From Bradyrhizobiaceae bacterium (lineage in GTDB: Bacteria > Pseudomonadota > Alphaproteobacteria > Rhizobiales > Xanthobacteraceae), in assembly GCA_947479905.1 (NCBI GenBank), contig CANKBJ010000014.1, forward strand, positions 1-38,517: 38,517 bases of DNA, in the 5' to 3' direction. The notes beneath the pieces are model-generated. The model saw nothing but the letters and a program-made list of their open reading frames with translations, did no database searches and was not told where the DNA came from. Below are positions 1 to 7,869 of the stretch, in pieces (position 1 is the first letter of the stretch; each line of letters begins with the position of its first letter). Position numbers and translations under genes: made by a program.

Positions 1-801
1 CAGCCCGGCCGGCGAGAAGGTGAACACCTCGACGCCGTCCTGGGTCACGCCCACGCTGTGCTCGAATTGCGCCGACAGCGAGCGGTCGCGGGTGACGGCG
101 GTCCAGCCGTCCGACAGCACCTTCACATGCGGACGGCCGAGATTGATCATCGGCTCGACCGTGAAAAACATGCCGGGCTTGAGCACCACGCCTTCGCCGG
201 GGCGGCCGACATGGACGATGTTGGGCTCGTCATGGAAAAGTTGGCCGAGGCCGTGGCCGCAGAAATCCCGCACCACGCTCATGTGCTGGGCCTCGACGTA
301 ACTCTGAATGGCGTGGCCGATGTCGCCGGTGGTCGAGCCGGGTCGGATGGTGGCGATACCGCGCATCATCGATTCAAAGGTCACCTCGATCAGCCGCTCG
401 GCCCGGCGCGGTATGTCGCCGACCGGGTACATGCGGCTGGAATCGCCGTGCCAGCCGTCGAGGATCAAGGTGACATCGATATTGACGATGTCGCCGTCCT
501 TGAGCGGCTTGTCGCCAGGAATGCCGTGGCAGACCACATGGTTGAGCGAGGTGCAGGTGGACTTCTTGTAGCCGCGATACATCAGCGTCGCCGGCAAGGC
601 GCCGTTGTCCAGCGCGAAGTCGTGAACCAGTCTGTCGATCGTATCGGTCGGGACACCAGGACCTACATGCTCGGTCAGCATGTCGAGGCAGCGCGCGGTC
701 AGTTGCCCGGCCTTGCGCATGCCCTCGAAGGCAGCGGGGCCGTGAATCTTGATCTGTCCGGTCTTGCGGAGGGGGGTGGCTGCGGCGTCGACGTAGGTCA
801 T
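1..801 (-). CDS. map: Methionine aminopeptidase, type I (3' end outside window)
   Basis: Removes the initiator methionine from nascent proteins in the cytosol. Reading the minus strand from the ATG at 799-801 gives 267 uninterrupted codons; the gene runs off the left edge, so only the last few residues are missing. The metal ligands of the pita-bread fold are visible in order: Asp in VNIDVT, Asp in HGDSS, His in CGHGLG, Glu in FTVEPM and Glu in QFEHSVGV. The NHVVCHGIP motif of the family is also present. The N-terminus is short, without the zinc-finger extension of eukaryotic type I enzymes. The next gene upstream on this strand (DenD-like) ends 183 bp away across a palindromic repeat, so map is probably transcribed separately. 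Identity is very secure. Confidence 0.97.
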   Translation of the reverse strand, partial: MTYVDAAATPLRKTGQIKIHGPAAFEGMRKAGQLTARCLDMLTEHVGPGVPTDTIDRLVHDFALDNGALPATLMYRGYKKSTCTSLNHVVCHGIPGDKPLKDGDIVNIDVTLILDGWHGDSSRMYPVGDIPRRAERLIEVTFESMMRGIATIRPGSTTGDIGHAIQSYVEAQHMSVVRDFCGHGLGQLFHDEPNIVHVGRPGEGVVLKPGMFFTVEPMINLGRPHVKVLSDGWTAVTRDRSLSAQFEHSVGVTQDGVEVFTFSPAGL

Positions 802-839
802 GGTCCCAATGTAAGGACCGCGGCTGAAACCGGCAACCC

Positions 840-972
840 GTGTCCCGGACGAGCGACTGCGTGGCCGGAGCGATGATCCGGGACCCAGGATAGTGAAATA
901 CGCAATTCCCTAGCTGGGTCCCGGGTCTTGTTCCGCTCGGCCGAGGGGCCTCGCTTCACGCGCCCGGGACAC
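840..972. repeat. Nested palindromic repeat element (CCGGGACCCAG family)
   Basis: Fills most of the gap between map and the DenD-like gene. An outer inverted repeat, GTGTCCCGG at 840-848 and CCGGGACAC at 964-972, encloses an inner 11-bp inverted repeat, CCGGGACCCAG at 878-888 and CTGGGTCCCGG at 914-924. No reading frame here looks coding. The layout resembles intergenic palindromes that recur in Bradyrhizobium-type genomes; only this one copy is seen in the window, so the family assignment is from memory. Confidence 0.6.
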
Positions 973-984
973 AAAGCAACGAAC

Positions 985-1962
985 TTAAGCGATCTTCCCG
1001 CCGAGTTCGTCCTCGATATGCGCCTTGACGATCTCGTCGAAATTAGCCTCGGCGGTAAACCCGAGGGTGGCGGCGCGCTTGGCGTCCAGCCGTTCGGACC
1101 AGCCGGCGACGATCCGCATCACCAGTTCGTCCGGCTCGCGCTTGATGCGGGCGGCGACCTTCGGGCCGGCGATTCGGGCGAGCGCCTCAATCTGCTCGGC
1201 GACGGTGCAGCAGACGCCGGGCATCGCCAGGCTGATGCGGGGGCCGAGCTGGTCGCGAGTCAGACCGGCGGCATGAATGAGGAAGCCGACCGCCGCGCGC
1301 GGGCTGGCATGGGTGTGCCGCACCGTATCGGCGACCGGCAAAATGGCTTCGTGTCCGGACAAAGGTTCGCGGATAATGCCGGAGAAGAAGCCCGAGGCCG
1401 CCTTGTTTGGCTTGCCCGGCCGCACGCAGATCGTCGGCAACCTGATGCCGACGCCGTCGAGAAAGCCGCGCCGGTTGTAATCGGCTAGCAGCAATTCGCT
1501 GATCGCCTTCTGCGTGCCGTAGGAGGTCAGCGGCGTCAGATGGAATTCGTCGGGAATGGCAAAGGGAAACGGCGCGCCGTAAACCGCGATCGACGAGGTG
1601 AAGATCACCTTCGGCTTATAGCCGTCGGCATGGCGGATCGCTTCGAGCAGCGCGCGGGTGCCGTCGAGATTGACGTGATAGCCCTTGTCGAAATCGATTT
1701 CGGCTTCGCCCGAGACGACACCGGCAAGGTGGAAGATCGCATCCGGGCGCTGCGCGATCAATTTATCCGCAGCGCCAGCCGCGGCCAGATCGCCGGTCGA
1801 AATATCGACCGCGCCGGCAAAGCCCGCCGGCTTTTCCGCCGCGACCACGTCGGTCAGCGTGAATTTGTCGATTGTCTGGCCGTTGAGCTTGCCGTCCTTG
1901 ACCAGCCGGGCGGTCAGCTTGCGCCCGATCATGCCGGCGGCGCCGGTAATCAGAATATGCAT
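985..1962 (-). CDS. denD: DenD-like D-erythronate dehydrogenase (extended SDR)
   Basis: A 325-residue NAD(P)-dependent extended short-chain dehydrogenase. The cofactor loop GAAGMIG is at residues 7-13, the catalytic Ser in FTSSIAVYG near 123-124, and the YxxxK pair is Y148/K152 (SYGTQK). Sequence style, including the segment VRPGKPNKAASGFFSG, matches the DenD family, which oxidises D-erythronate to 2-keto-D-erythronate at the head of a four-carbon acid sugar pathway. Known partners (DenK- or OtnK-type kinase, OtnC-type decarboxylase, OtnI isomerase) are not in this window. It is the last gene of a four-gene operon, beginning 24 bp after the MFS gene ends. The exact substrate here is inferred; the fold and catalytic triad are directly visible. 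Confidence 0.85.
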   Translation of the reverse strand: MHILITGAAGMIGRKLTARLVKDGKLNGQTIDKFTLTDVVAAEKPAGFAGAVDISTGDLAAAGAADKLIAQRPDAIFHLAGVVSGEAEIDFDKGYHVNLDGTRALLEAIRHADGYKPKVIFTSSIAVYGAPFPFAIPDEFHLTPLTSYGTQKAISELLLADYNRRGFLDGVGIRLPTICVRPGKPNKAASGFFSGIIREPLSGHEAILPVADTVRHTHASPRAAVGFLIHAAGLTRDQLGPRISLAMPGVCCTVAEQIEALARIAGPKVAARIKREPDELVMRIVAGWSERLDAKRAATLGFTAEANFDEIVKAHIEDELGGKIA

Positions 1963-1986
1963 TCGCTTCCCCTCTAGGCTTTAATT

Positions 1987-3231
1987 TTATTTCTTTTCAG
2001 CCGCCGGCTCGAACCGGTCGATTTTGCGCAAATCAGGAAACAGGCCCATCCATGTCGCCGCGATCACCAGCGAGCCGATGCCGCCGATGAGAACCGACGG
2101 GACCGCGCCCAGCCAGGCGGCGACCGCGCCGGACTCGAACTCGCCGAGCGTATTCGATGAGCCGACGAAAAGGTAGTTGATCGCGCTGACCCGGCCGCGC
2201 ATGTCCTCTGGCGTCTCGATTTGCACCAAGGTGAAGCGGATGACGACGCTGACCGCATCCGACGCGCCGAGCGCGACCAAGGCCAACAAAGACAGGGGAA
2301 ACCAGTCCGACAGCGCGAAGGTGATGGTGGCCAAACCATAGATCGCCACCACCCCGAACATCTTGCGGCCGATATGCCGTTCGACCGGGTAATGCGACAA
2401 GATCACCGCCGTGGTCAGCGCGCCGACCGCCGGCGCCGAGCGCAGCAGGCCGAGACCGATCGGGCCGACGTCGAGGATGTCCTTGGCGAAAACCGGCAGC
2501 AGGGCGGTGGCGCCGCCGAGCAGAACGACAAACAGATCGAGCGTCACGACGCCCAAGAGCCGCCGGCGTTGCCGGATATAGTGGAATCCCGCCAGCACCG
2601 AACTGAATGTTGGCGGTTCGCGGTTGGCCACGACATTCGTAACGACGCGGATCAGGCTGACGAGCGTCACCGACGTCATGAAGAACACAACGCACAGCGC
2701 GCTCACCGCCGCCGGCATGACGGCGTAAATAACGCCGCCCAGCGCAGGACCGCTGATGACCGCGACCTGATTGGCCGAACTCCAGGCTGCCACCGCGCGC
2801 GGCAATAGCCGCCCCGGGACCAAGGCCGGCACCAGCGCATGCCCGGTCGGCAACTCAAAGGCGCGGGCACAGCCGATCATGAAGACCGCGAAAAACAACA
2901 GATCCCGGTTCAAAAAGCCGAACCATGTCGCCGCGGTCACCAAAGCGGCGGCCAGCGCATAGACGCTCTGCGACAACTGGACAATGCGGCGGCGGTCGTA
3001 ACGGTCGGCGGTGTGGCCGATGAGCAAGGTCAGCACCACGGCGGGGATGAACAGGATCAGCCCGACCAGACCGAGATCGAAGGCGCTGCCGGTGATTTCA
3101 TAGATCTTCCAGCCGATCACCAGAGCCATCATCTGGTAGCCGATGGTGGCGGCAATTCGCGCCAGCCAGAACAGCACGAACGGCCGTTGCTGGACGAGGC
3201 CGCCGGCCGGCGACAAATCCCTTTCGCTCAT
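1987..3231 (-). CDS. MFS transporter (MFS_3/EntS-like exporter)
   Basis: A 414-residue inner-membrane transporter with about 12 hydrophobic segments. The loop between helices 2 and 3 has the MFS signature GHTADRYDRRRI, and a second such loop follows helix 8 (SHYPVERHIGRK). Residues near the end (TPEDMRGRVSAINYLF) are typical of the EntS/MFS_3 exporters. The start chosen is the ATG at 3229-3231, which overlaps the TGA of the upstream acetyltransferase gene as ATGA; a longer frame from 3336 merely reads into that gene. The overlap indicates translational coupling. Substrate is unknown; given its neighbours it may export a product or analogue handled by the acetyltransferase. Confidence 0.87.
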   Translation of the reverse strand: MSERDLSPAGGLVQQRPFVLFWLARIAATIGYQMMALVIGWKIYEITGSAFDLGLVGLILFIPAVVLTLLIGHTADRYDRRRIVQLSQSVYALAAALVTAATWFGFLNRDLLFFAVFMIGCARAFELPTGHALVPALVPGRLLPRAVAAWSSANQVAVISGPALGGVIYAVMPAAVSALCVVFFMTSVTLVSLIRVVTNVVANREPPTFSSVLAGFHYIRQRRRLLGVVTLDLFVVLLGGATALLPVFAKDILDVGPIGLGLLRSAPAVGALTTAVILSHYPVERHIGRKMFGVVAIYGLATITFALSDWFPLSLLALVALGASDAVSVVIRFTLVQIETPEDMRGRVSAINYLFVGSSNTLGEFESGAVAAWLGAVPSVLIGGIGSLVIAATWMGLFPDLRKIDRFEPAAEKK

Positions 3232-3938
3232 TCTGAGACGCCATTCATCGCGCCGAGGCTGAGCTTCTGCCCGCCGTCGGCGCCGAAATTCTCCGGCGCC
3301 AGCCATCTCTCGAAGGCGGCCTTGCGCGCCGGCCATTCGCTATCGAGCATCGAGAACATCGCGGTGTCGCGGTTGCGGCCTTTGGCGATCATCTGCTGGC
3401 GCAGGATGCCCTCGAATACGAAGCCGTAGCGCAGCGCGGCGCGCCGCGACGGCGCATTGAGGGCGTTGCATTTCCATTCGTAACGGCGATAGCCCAATGT
3501 CTCGAAGGCGTAGCGCGCGAGCAGATATTGTGCCTCGGTGCCGAGCGGCGTCTTCTGCAAAACCGGCGAATAGACGATATGGCCGACTTCGATCGCGCGC
3601 ATGGCCGGCCTGATCTCCATCAAGGTGGCGATGCCGACACAGCGGTCATTCTTGTCGATAATGGCGTAGGAATAGGGGTCGTCGAGCGGCGGGCGCGACG
3701 CCACCCAGGCGGCGAATTCATCACGATCGCCGAAAGGCCCGTAAGCGCTCATATACGTCCAGATCGTGTCGCGATCCGTGACCAGCGGCCAGAGGTCGGC
3801 GGCATGCCCGGCTTTCAGCCTTTCGACACGTCCGTACTGGCCGTGCAGCGTTACCGGACCGGGACGTTGCGCCGGCGTGGCGTCGACCTTGAGCCCAACC
3901 GGCTGGCCGGTTTCGGGCAGCGGTTCTGATGCGATCAT
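3228..3938 (-). CDS. GNAT-family N-acetyltransferase (RimJ/RimL-like)
   Basis: A 236-residue soluble acetyl-CoA-dependent transferase. The core runs from about residue 35 to 210. The acetyl-CoA region is recognisable in CVGIATLMEIRP and in the motif NALNAPSRRAALRYGF followed by FEGILRQ, which is characteristic of the RimJ/RimL-like GNAT branch acting on protein N-termini or small amines. The start is the ATG at 3936-3938, overlapping the TGA of the upstream lyase-like gene as ATGA; its own TGA overlaps the MFS start in the same way. An upstream extension of this frame to 4241 would lie inside the lyase gene and is rejected. Substrate unknown. Confidence 0.87.
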   Translation of the reverse strand: MIASEPLPETGQPVGLKVDATPAQRPGPVTLHGQYGRVERLKAGHAADLWPLVTDRDTIWTYMSAYGPFGDRDEFAAWVASRPPLDDPYSYAIIDKNDRCVGIATLMEIRPAMRAIEVGHIVYSPVLQKTPLGTEAQYLLARYAFETLGYRRYEWKCNALNAPSRRAALRYGFVFEGILRQQMIAKGRNRDTAMFSMLDSEWPARKAAFERWLAPENFGADGGQKLSLGAMNGVSE

Positions 3939-4783
3939 GGCAATTTTCTTTTCGCGGCGCTGTCGGCAAAAATTTTGTTGAGTTCGGCATTGGATACAAC
4001 ATTGGCAAAGCTGTCGAAGCTGCCCTCGTCGGCAATGGCGCGTGCCGACTTCATGAAGGCATCCATCGCTACCCGCGCCATCGTGCCGCCGACGCTGATC
4101 CGGCGCACACCCATGCCGGCAATATCGTTGACGGAAAAGCCGCCGGCAAACGACATCAGCAGGTTGACCGGCTTCGGCGCCACGGCTTTGACCACCGTCT
4201 CGATCTGCTCGCGCGTCTTGATACCCGGCACATAGAGACAATCCGCGCCGGCATCGCCGAAGGCTTTCAGCCGCCTTATCGCCTCATCCATGTCGGCGCG
4301 GCCATGCAGGAAGCCCTCGGTGCGCGCGGTGAACACGACATCGGTGCCGTACTGGTCAATGGCCTGGCGCGCCGCCTTCACCCGCGCCAGCGCCAGATCA
4401 AAATCGTACAGCGGCGCGCTCTCGTCGCCGGTGAAGTCCTCGATCGACAGTCCGGCGACGCCGGTCTCGACGCAGAGCCGGACATTGGCGGCGACATCGG
4501 CCGGATCGTGTGCAAAGCCGTTCTCGAAATCCGCGTTCACCGGAATGTCTGTCGCCGCCACCAATTCGCGATAATGCGCCAGCACCATGTCGCGGTTTTC
4601 CGCGCCGTCTGGCAGACCGAGCGAATGGGCATGGCCCGAACTGGTGGTGGCCAGCGCATTGAAGCCGAGTCCTTGCAGATAAACCGCCGAGCCGACATTC
4701 CATGGATTGGGAATGACAAAGCAGCCGCGCTCATGCAGCGTGCGGAAGACGCGGCGTTTGTCGGCGGCGGAAGGCTTGGACAT
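3935..4783 (-). CDS. Isocitrate lyase / PEP mutase superfamily enzyme
   Basis: A 282-residue TIM-barrel enzyme of the ICL/PEPM superfamily, which makes or breaks C-C or P-C bonds next to a carboxylate with Mg2+. The metal-binding segment is PVNADFENGF (D85, E87) and GLSIEDF gives E115/D116; VFTARTEGF is also a family block. The cysteine loop KKCGH of true isocitrate and methylisocitrate lyases is absent; at that place the loop reads DESAPLYDFD. It therefore more likely belongs to the oxaloacetate-decarboxylase, hydrolase or phosphonomutase-like branch. It is the first gene of the four-gene operon and is divergent from the FMN oxidase at 4950. Exact reaction not assignable. Confidence 0.85.
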   Translation of the reverse strand: MSKPSAADKRRVFRTLHERGCFVIPNPWNVGSAVYLQGLGFNALATTSSGHAHSLGLPDGAENRDMVLAHYRELVAATDIPVNADFENGFAHDPADVAANVRLCVETGVAGLSIEDFTGDESAPLYDFDLALARVKAARQAIDQYGTDVVFTARTEGFLHGRADMDEAIRRLKAFGDAGADCLYVPGIKTREQIETVVKAVAPKPVNLLMSFAGGFSVNDIAGMGVRRISVGGTMARVAMDAFMKSARAIADEGSFDSFANVVSNAELNKIFADSAAKRKLP

Positions 4784-4949
4784 GGCGCTTTCTAAGGGTG
4801 AGATGCGGACGCGACCGTGCCACGATTACGCGGACAAGGACAATGCCATTCCGTGATGGCGGACATGACCATCTTTCATGAAACTCTCTGATACAGTGCC
4901 GCCCGCGCGAAATTGTTGCATCGCGAAATAATCATGCAGGAGGATTGCC
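4784..4949. promoter_or_regulatory. Divergent promoter region with inverted and direct repeats
   Basis: This 166-bp gap separates the lyase-like operon (minus) from the FMN oxidase (plus) and must hold both promoters. It contains the inverted repeat GCCAT (4845-4849) / ATGGC (4856-4860), and two direct copies of CGCGAAAT at 4906-4913 and 4922-4929 just before the oxidase ribosome-binding site. They are candidate operators; no regulator gene lies alongside. Confidence 0.4.
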
Positions 4950-6005
4950 GTGGATAGTGTCGACTTCGATGCCCTGGAACACGAAGCGCGCCGGCTGATG
5001 CCGCCCGCGTCCTTTGCCTTCTGCGCCTGCGGCGCCGACGACGAAATTAGCATGGTCGAAAACATCACGGCCTGGCGCGCCCTGCGGTTGCGGCCGCGCG
5101 TGCTGCGCGACGTCACCGCGATCGACACCCGCGTCACTTTGCTCGGCCGGCAAGTGCCGACGCCGATCATGGTGGCGCCGACCGGCCGGCATAAGCTGTT
5201 TCATCCACTTGGCGAGCGCGCCACCGCGCGCGGCGCGGCCGCTGCCGGCTCGGCTTATGTGATGGCCAGCAACTCCAATATCCTGATCGAAGACGTCGCC
5301 GAGGAACGCCGTGACGCGCCGCAGTGGTTTCAGCTCTATTATTGGCCCAACCGCGCCGAAGTCGAAGCCCTGATCGATCGCCTGGTCGAGGCCGGTTTCA
5401 CCGCGCTGGTGCTGACGGTCGACGCGCCTGTCGGCGGCTGGGCGCCGCGCGCCGCGCGCGAGCAGCATCAGCCGACGCCGGATATTCTCAATATCAACAT
5501 GCCGGGCAAGCCGATGGCGCGCACCGCCTATCATCCCGATTTCGTCGGCAAGGTGATGTATCCGGCAACCTGGCGCGAACTGGAATGGCTGGTGAAGCGA
5601 TCGCCAATTCCGGTGATCGTCAAAGGCGTGCTGCGCAGCGACGATGCCGTGGCCTGCGTCGAGCAGGGCGCGCGCGCGATCATGGTGTCCAATCACGGCG
5701 GCCGCCATCTCGATACCACGGTGACGACGGCGGCCGCGATCGGCGAAGTGGCGCAGGCGGTGGGCAACAAGGCCGAGGTCTATGTCGACGGCGGCATAAG
5801 GCGCGGCACCGATATTCTTAAAGCCCTGTCGCTCGGTGCGCGCGCGGTCATGGTCGGGCGGCCGATCATCTGGGGGCTGACGGTGAATGGCGCCGACGGC
5901 GTCGCCGCCGTGCTCGATCATTTACATGTCGAGTTGGTGCGGGCCATGCAGCTCAGCGGCACGGCCAGCCTCGGCGAAGCCGTTCCGGATTTGCTGGCGC
6001 GTTAA
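4950..6005 (+). CDS. FMN-dependent alpha-hydroxyacid oxidase/dehydrogenase family protein
   Basis: A 351-residue TIM-barrel flavoprotein of the glycolate/lactate oxidase family, expected to oxidise 2-hydroxyacids to 2-oxoacids. FMN and active-site features: FQLYY (Y130), VIVKGV (K225), the catalytic His in SNHGGRHLD (H249, R252), and the phosphate-binding DGGIRRGTD...GRP block. The start is GTG at 4950, preceded at 4938-4943 by AGGAGG with six bases spacing. Two departures are seen: the Tyr that sits at position 24 of spinach glycolate oxidase is Phe24 here, and the segment after TVDAP, which normally supplies an active-site Arg, is rewritten as VGGWAPRAAREQ. Substrate may therefore differ from classical members. 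Confidence 0.92.
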   Translation: MDSVDFDALEHEARRLMPPASFAFCACGADDEISMVENITAWRALRLRPRVLRDVTAIDTRVTLLGRQVPTPIMVAPTGRHKLFHPLGERATARGAAAAGSAYVMASNSNILIEDVAEERRDAPQWFQLYYWPNRAEVEALIDRLVEAGFTALVLTVDAPVGGWAPRAAREQHQPTPDILNINMPGKPMARTAYHPDFVGKVMYPATWRELEWLVKRSPIPVIVKGVLRSDDAVACVEQGARAIMVSNHGGRHLDTTVTTAAAIGEVAQAVGNKAEVYVDGGIRRGTDILKALSLGARAVMVGRPIIWGLTVNGADGVAAVLDHLHVELVRAMQLSGTASLGEAVPDLLAR

Positions 6006-6017
6006 ACGACAATGGAT

Positions 6018-6341
6018 TCAGCCGCTGCGTTTGGCCCGTTGCGCCAGTGGCCGGCCATCGACGCGCGTCATGACCAGACGGCCCTGTTCATCGATCGACG
6101 TGATAATCGATTGCGGCTTGTATTTGCGCAGAAAGCCGCCGAGCTGGCGCTGCGCGCGCTCGGGAAGTTCGAGATAGGCACGGATCAGATCGACAATGCC
6201 CGGCTCGCGGGTCCAGTAATACATTTCCAGAAGGCGGCTGGCGTCGCCTTCGTTGGCGGCAATTGTCTTTATGACTTCGCCGGCATGGCCGGCGGCCACG
6301 CCACGCGCACCGGTGTCGTCGCTTCTGACGTTACGCCCCAT
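6018..6341 (-). CDS. Conserved small protein of unknown function
   Basis: A 107-residue, probably cytosolic protein that I do not recognise by name. It begins MGRNVRSDD, has a helical centre (EVIKTIAANEGDASRLLEMYYWTREPG, given as positions about 22-48) and a basic tail ending QRAKRSG. The start chosen is the ATG at 6339-6341 with a purine-rich GGGGGACGGG upstream; a longer frame from 6482 adds 47 residues with no obvious conserved character and is less likely. The gene is convergent with the FMN oxidase, ending 12 bp from it. No function can be given. Confidence 0.6.
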   Translation of the reverse strand: MGRNVRSDDTGARGVAAGHAGEVIKTIAANEGDASRLLEMYYWTREPGIVDLIRAYLELPERAQRQLGGFLRKYKPQSIITSIDEQGRLVMTRVDGRPLAQRAKRSG

Positions 6342-6631
6342 ATCCCGTCCCCCATCCGGCAAAAAATTGTCAGCCGCCCAGGTGAGCCCCATCCTCACCT
6401 GGGAAAACTTAGGGAAGCCCCCGAATGCAACTCTAGCGCCCTTCTCGTCAGGCGGGTAGTGCTGGAAATCGCAATGCCGCACGACAGCACAAGCGGGATT
6501 TATGAGCCATTATAAAACGAATGGGGCGCTCCGCACCGCTTATGCCGACCCCCAGCGGGTTTGTTGATTTCGGCCCACGAATACGGTGAAGTGCCGGCCA
6601 AAATCGGACTGCGCCCGGGAGGACTAAAAAG

Positions 6632-7813
6632 ATGCTCAAGACAGTCGCGAATTTCGACCGGATCGGCGAGGAAAACGCCTTTGCCGTGCTGGCCCGCGCC
6701 AATGCGCTGGCCGCCCAGGGCCGCGACATCATCAGCCTCGGCATCGGCCAGCCGGATTTCCGTACGCCCGAGTTCATTGTCGAGGCGGCGATCAAGGCGC
6801 TGCGCGACGGCCACCATGGCTATACCGCGGCCAACGGCATTCTGCCATTGCGCGAGGCGGTCGCCGCGTCCTTGCACAAGCGCTATGGCGTAGATGTCTC
6901 GCCCGACTCGGTCATGATCATGCCCGGCGGCAAGCCGACCATGTTCATGTCGATCATGATGTTCGGCGAGCCGGGCGTGGAAATTCTTTATCCGGACCCG
7001 GGCTTCCCGATCTATCGCTCGATGATCGAATTCACCGGCGCCACGCCGGTGCCGGTGCCGATCCGCGAGGAAAACGGTTTCGCCTTCTCGGCGGAGGAAA
7101 CGCTCAAGCTGATCACGCCGAAGACGCGGCTGCTCATTGTCAATTCGCCGGCCAACCCGACCGGCGGCGTCACGCCGAAGAGCGAGGTCGACAAGCTCGT
7201 CGCCGGCCTGGAAAAGTGGCCGGATGTCGCCGTCATGTCGGACGAGATTTACGATCACATGGTCTATGACGGCGAGAAGCATGTCTGCCTCTTGTCTTAT
7301 CCATCGATCCGCGACCGGCTGATCCTGCTCAATGGCTGGTCGAAGACGTACGCCATGACCGGTTGGCGGCTCGGCTATGCGGTGTTTCCGGGAAAGCTCT
7401 ACGACTATGCGCGCAAGCTCGCGGTCAATCTGCATTCCTGCGTCAACGCCTCGGCGCAGTTCGCCGGCCTCGCGGCGCTGACAGGTCCGCAGGACGAAGT
7501 GTGGAAGATGGTCGCCGAGTTCGACAAACGCCGCGGCGTGGTCGTCGCCGGGCTGAACAAATTGCCGGGCGTGTCCTGCGTCGTGCCGAAGGGTGCGTTC
7601 TATGCCTTTCCGAACATCAAAAGAACCGGCTGGAAAGCCAAGGAGCTGGCCAATACGCTGCTGAACGAGACCGGCGTCGTCACCATCGGCGGTCCGGACT
7701 TCGGCATTCTCGGCGAGGGCTATCTGCGTTTGTCCTACGCCAACTCGACCGAGAACATCCTCAAGGCGCTCGACCGCATGGGCGACTTTCTGGCGACGCG
7801 CAAGGCGGCGTAG
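6632..7813 (+). CDS. PLP-dependent aminotransferase, class I/II
   Basis: A 393-residue fold-type I aminotransferase. Pyridoxal phosphate contacts are all present: N175 in NPTGG, D204 and Y207 in SDEIYDHM, the Schiff-base lysine K238 in GWSKTYAMTGWR, and the substrate carboxylate Arg near the C-terminus in YLRLSYA. The motif GIGQPDF near residue 37 is typical of aspartate/aromatic/alanine-type aminotransferases of subgroup I-gamma. GGGAGGA at 6617-6623 is a strong ribosome-binding site eight bases before the ATG. It stands alone, divergent from the small protein at 6018-6341 and convergent with the channel gene. The amino donor cannot be told from sequence. Confidence 0.93.
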   Translation: MLKTVANFDRIGEENAFAVLARANALAAQGRDIISLGIGQPDFRTPEFIVEAAIKALRDGHHGYTAANGILPLREAVAASLHKRYGVDVSPDSVMIMPGGKPTMFMSIMMFGEPGVEILYPDPGFPIYRSMIEFTGATPVPVPIREENGFAFSAEETLKLITPKTRLLIVNSPANPTGGVTPKSEVDKLVAGLEKWPDVAVMSDEIYDHMVYDGEKHVCLLSYPSIRDRLILLNGWSKTYAMTGWRLGYAVFPGKLYDYARKLAVNLHSCVNASAQFAGLAALTGPQDEVWKMVAEFDKRRGVVVAGLNKLPGVSCVVPKGAFYAFPNIKRTGWKAKELANTLLNETGVVTIGGPDFGILGEGYLRLSYANSTENILKALDRMGDFLATRKAA

Positions 7814-7842
7814 CGGATGGTTGCCGCGCTCTTCTTTTCCCC

Positions 7843-7860
7843 CTCCCCGCAAGGGGGGAG
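7843..7860. terminator. Possible terminator hairpin between convergent genes
   Basis: CTCCCC GCAA followed by a G-run ending GGGGAG forms a short GC hairpin in the 56-bp gap between the convergent aminotransferase and channel genes. A T-rich stretch precedes it on the plus strand (CTTCTTTTC), which would be an A-rich stretch after the stem for the minus strand only in reverse order, so the termination signal is weak. Confidence 0.3.
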
Positions 7861-7869
7861 TAGAAAGGA

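Noticed and set aside
58-876. Long plus-strand open frame over the map gene
   Set aside because: It is the antisense shadow of a clear methionine aminopeptidase; GC-rich codon bias leaves such frames open and the translation shows no domain.
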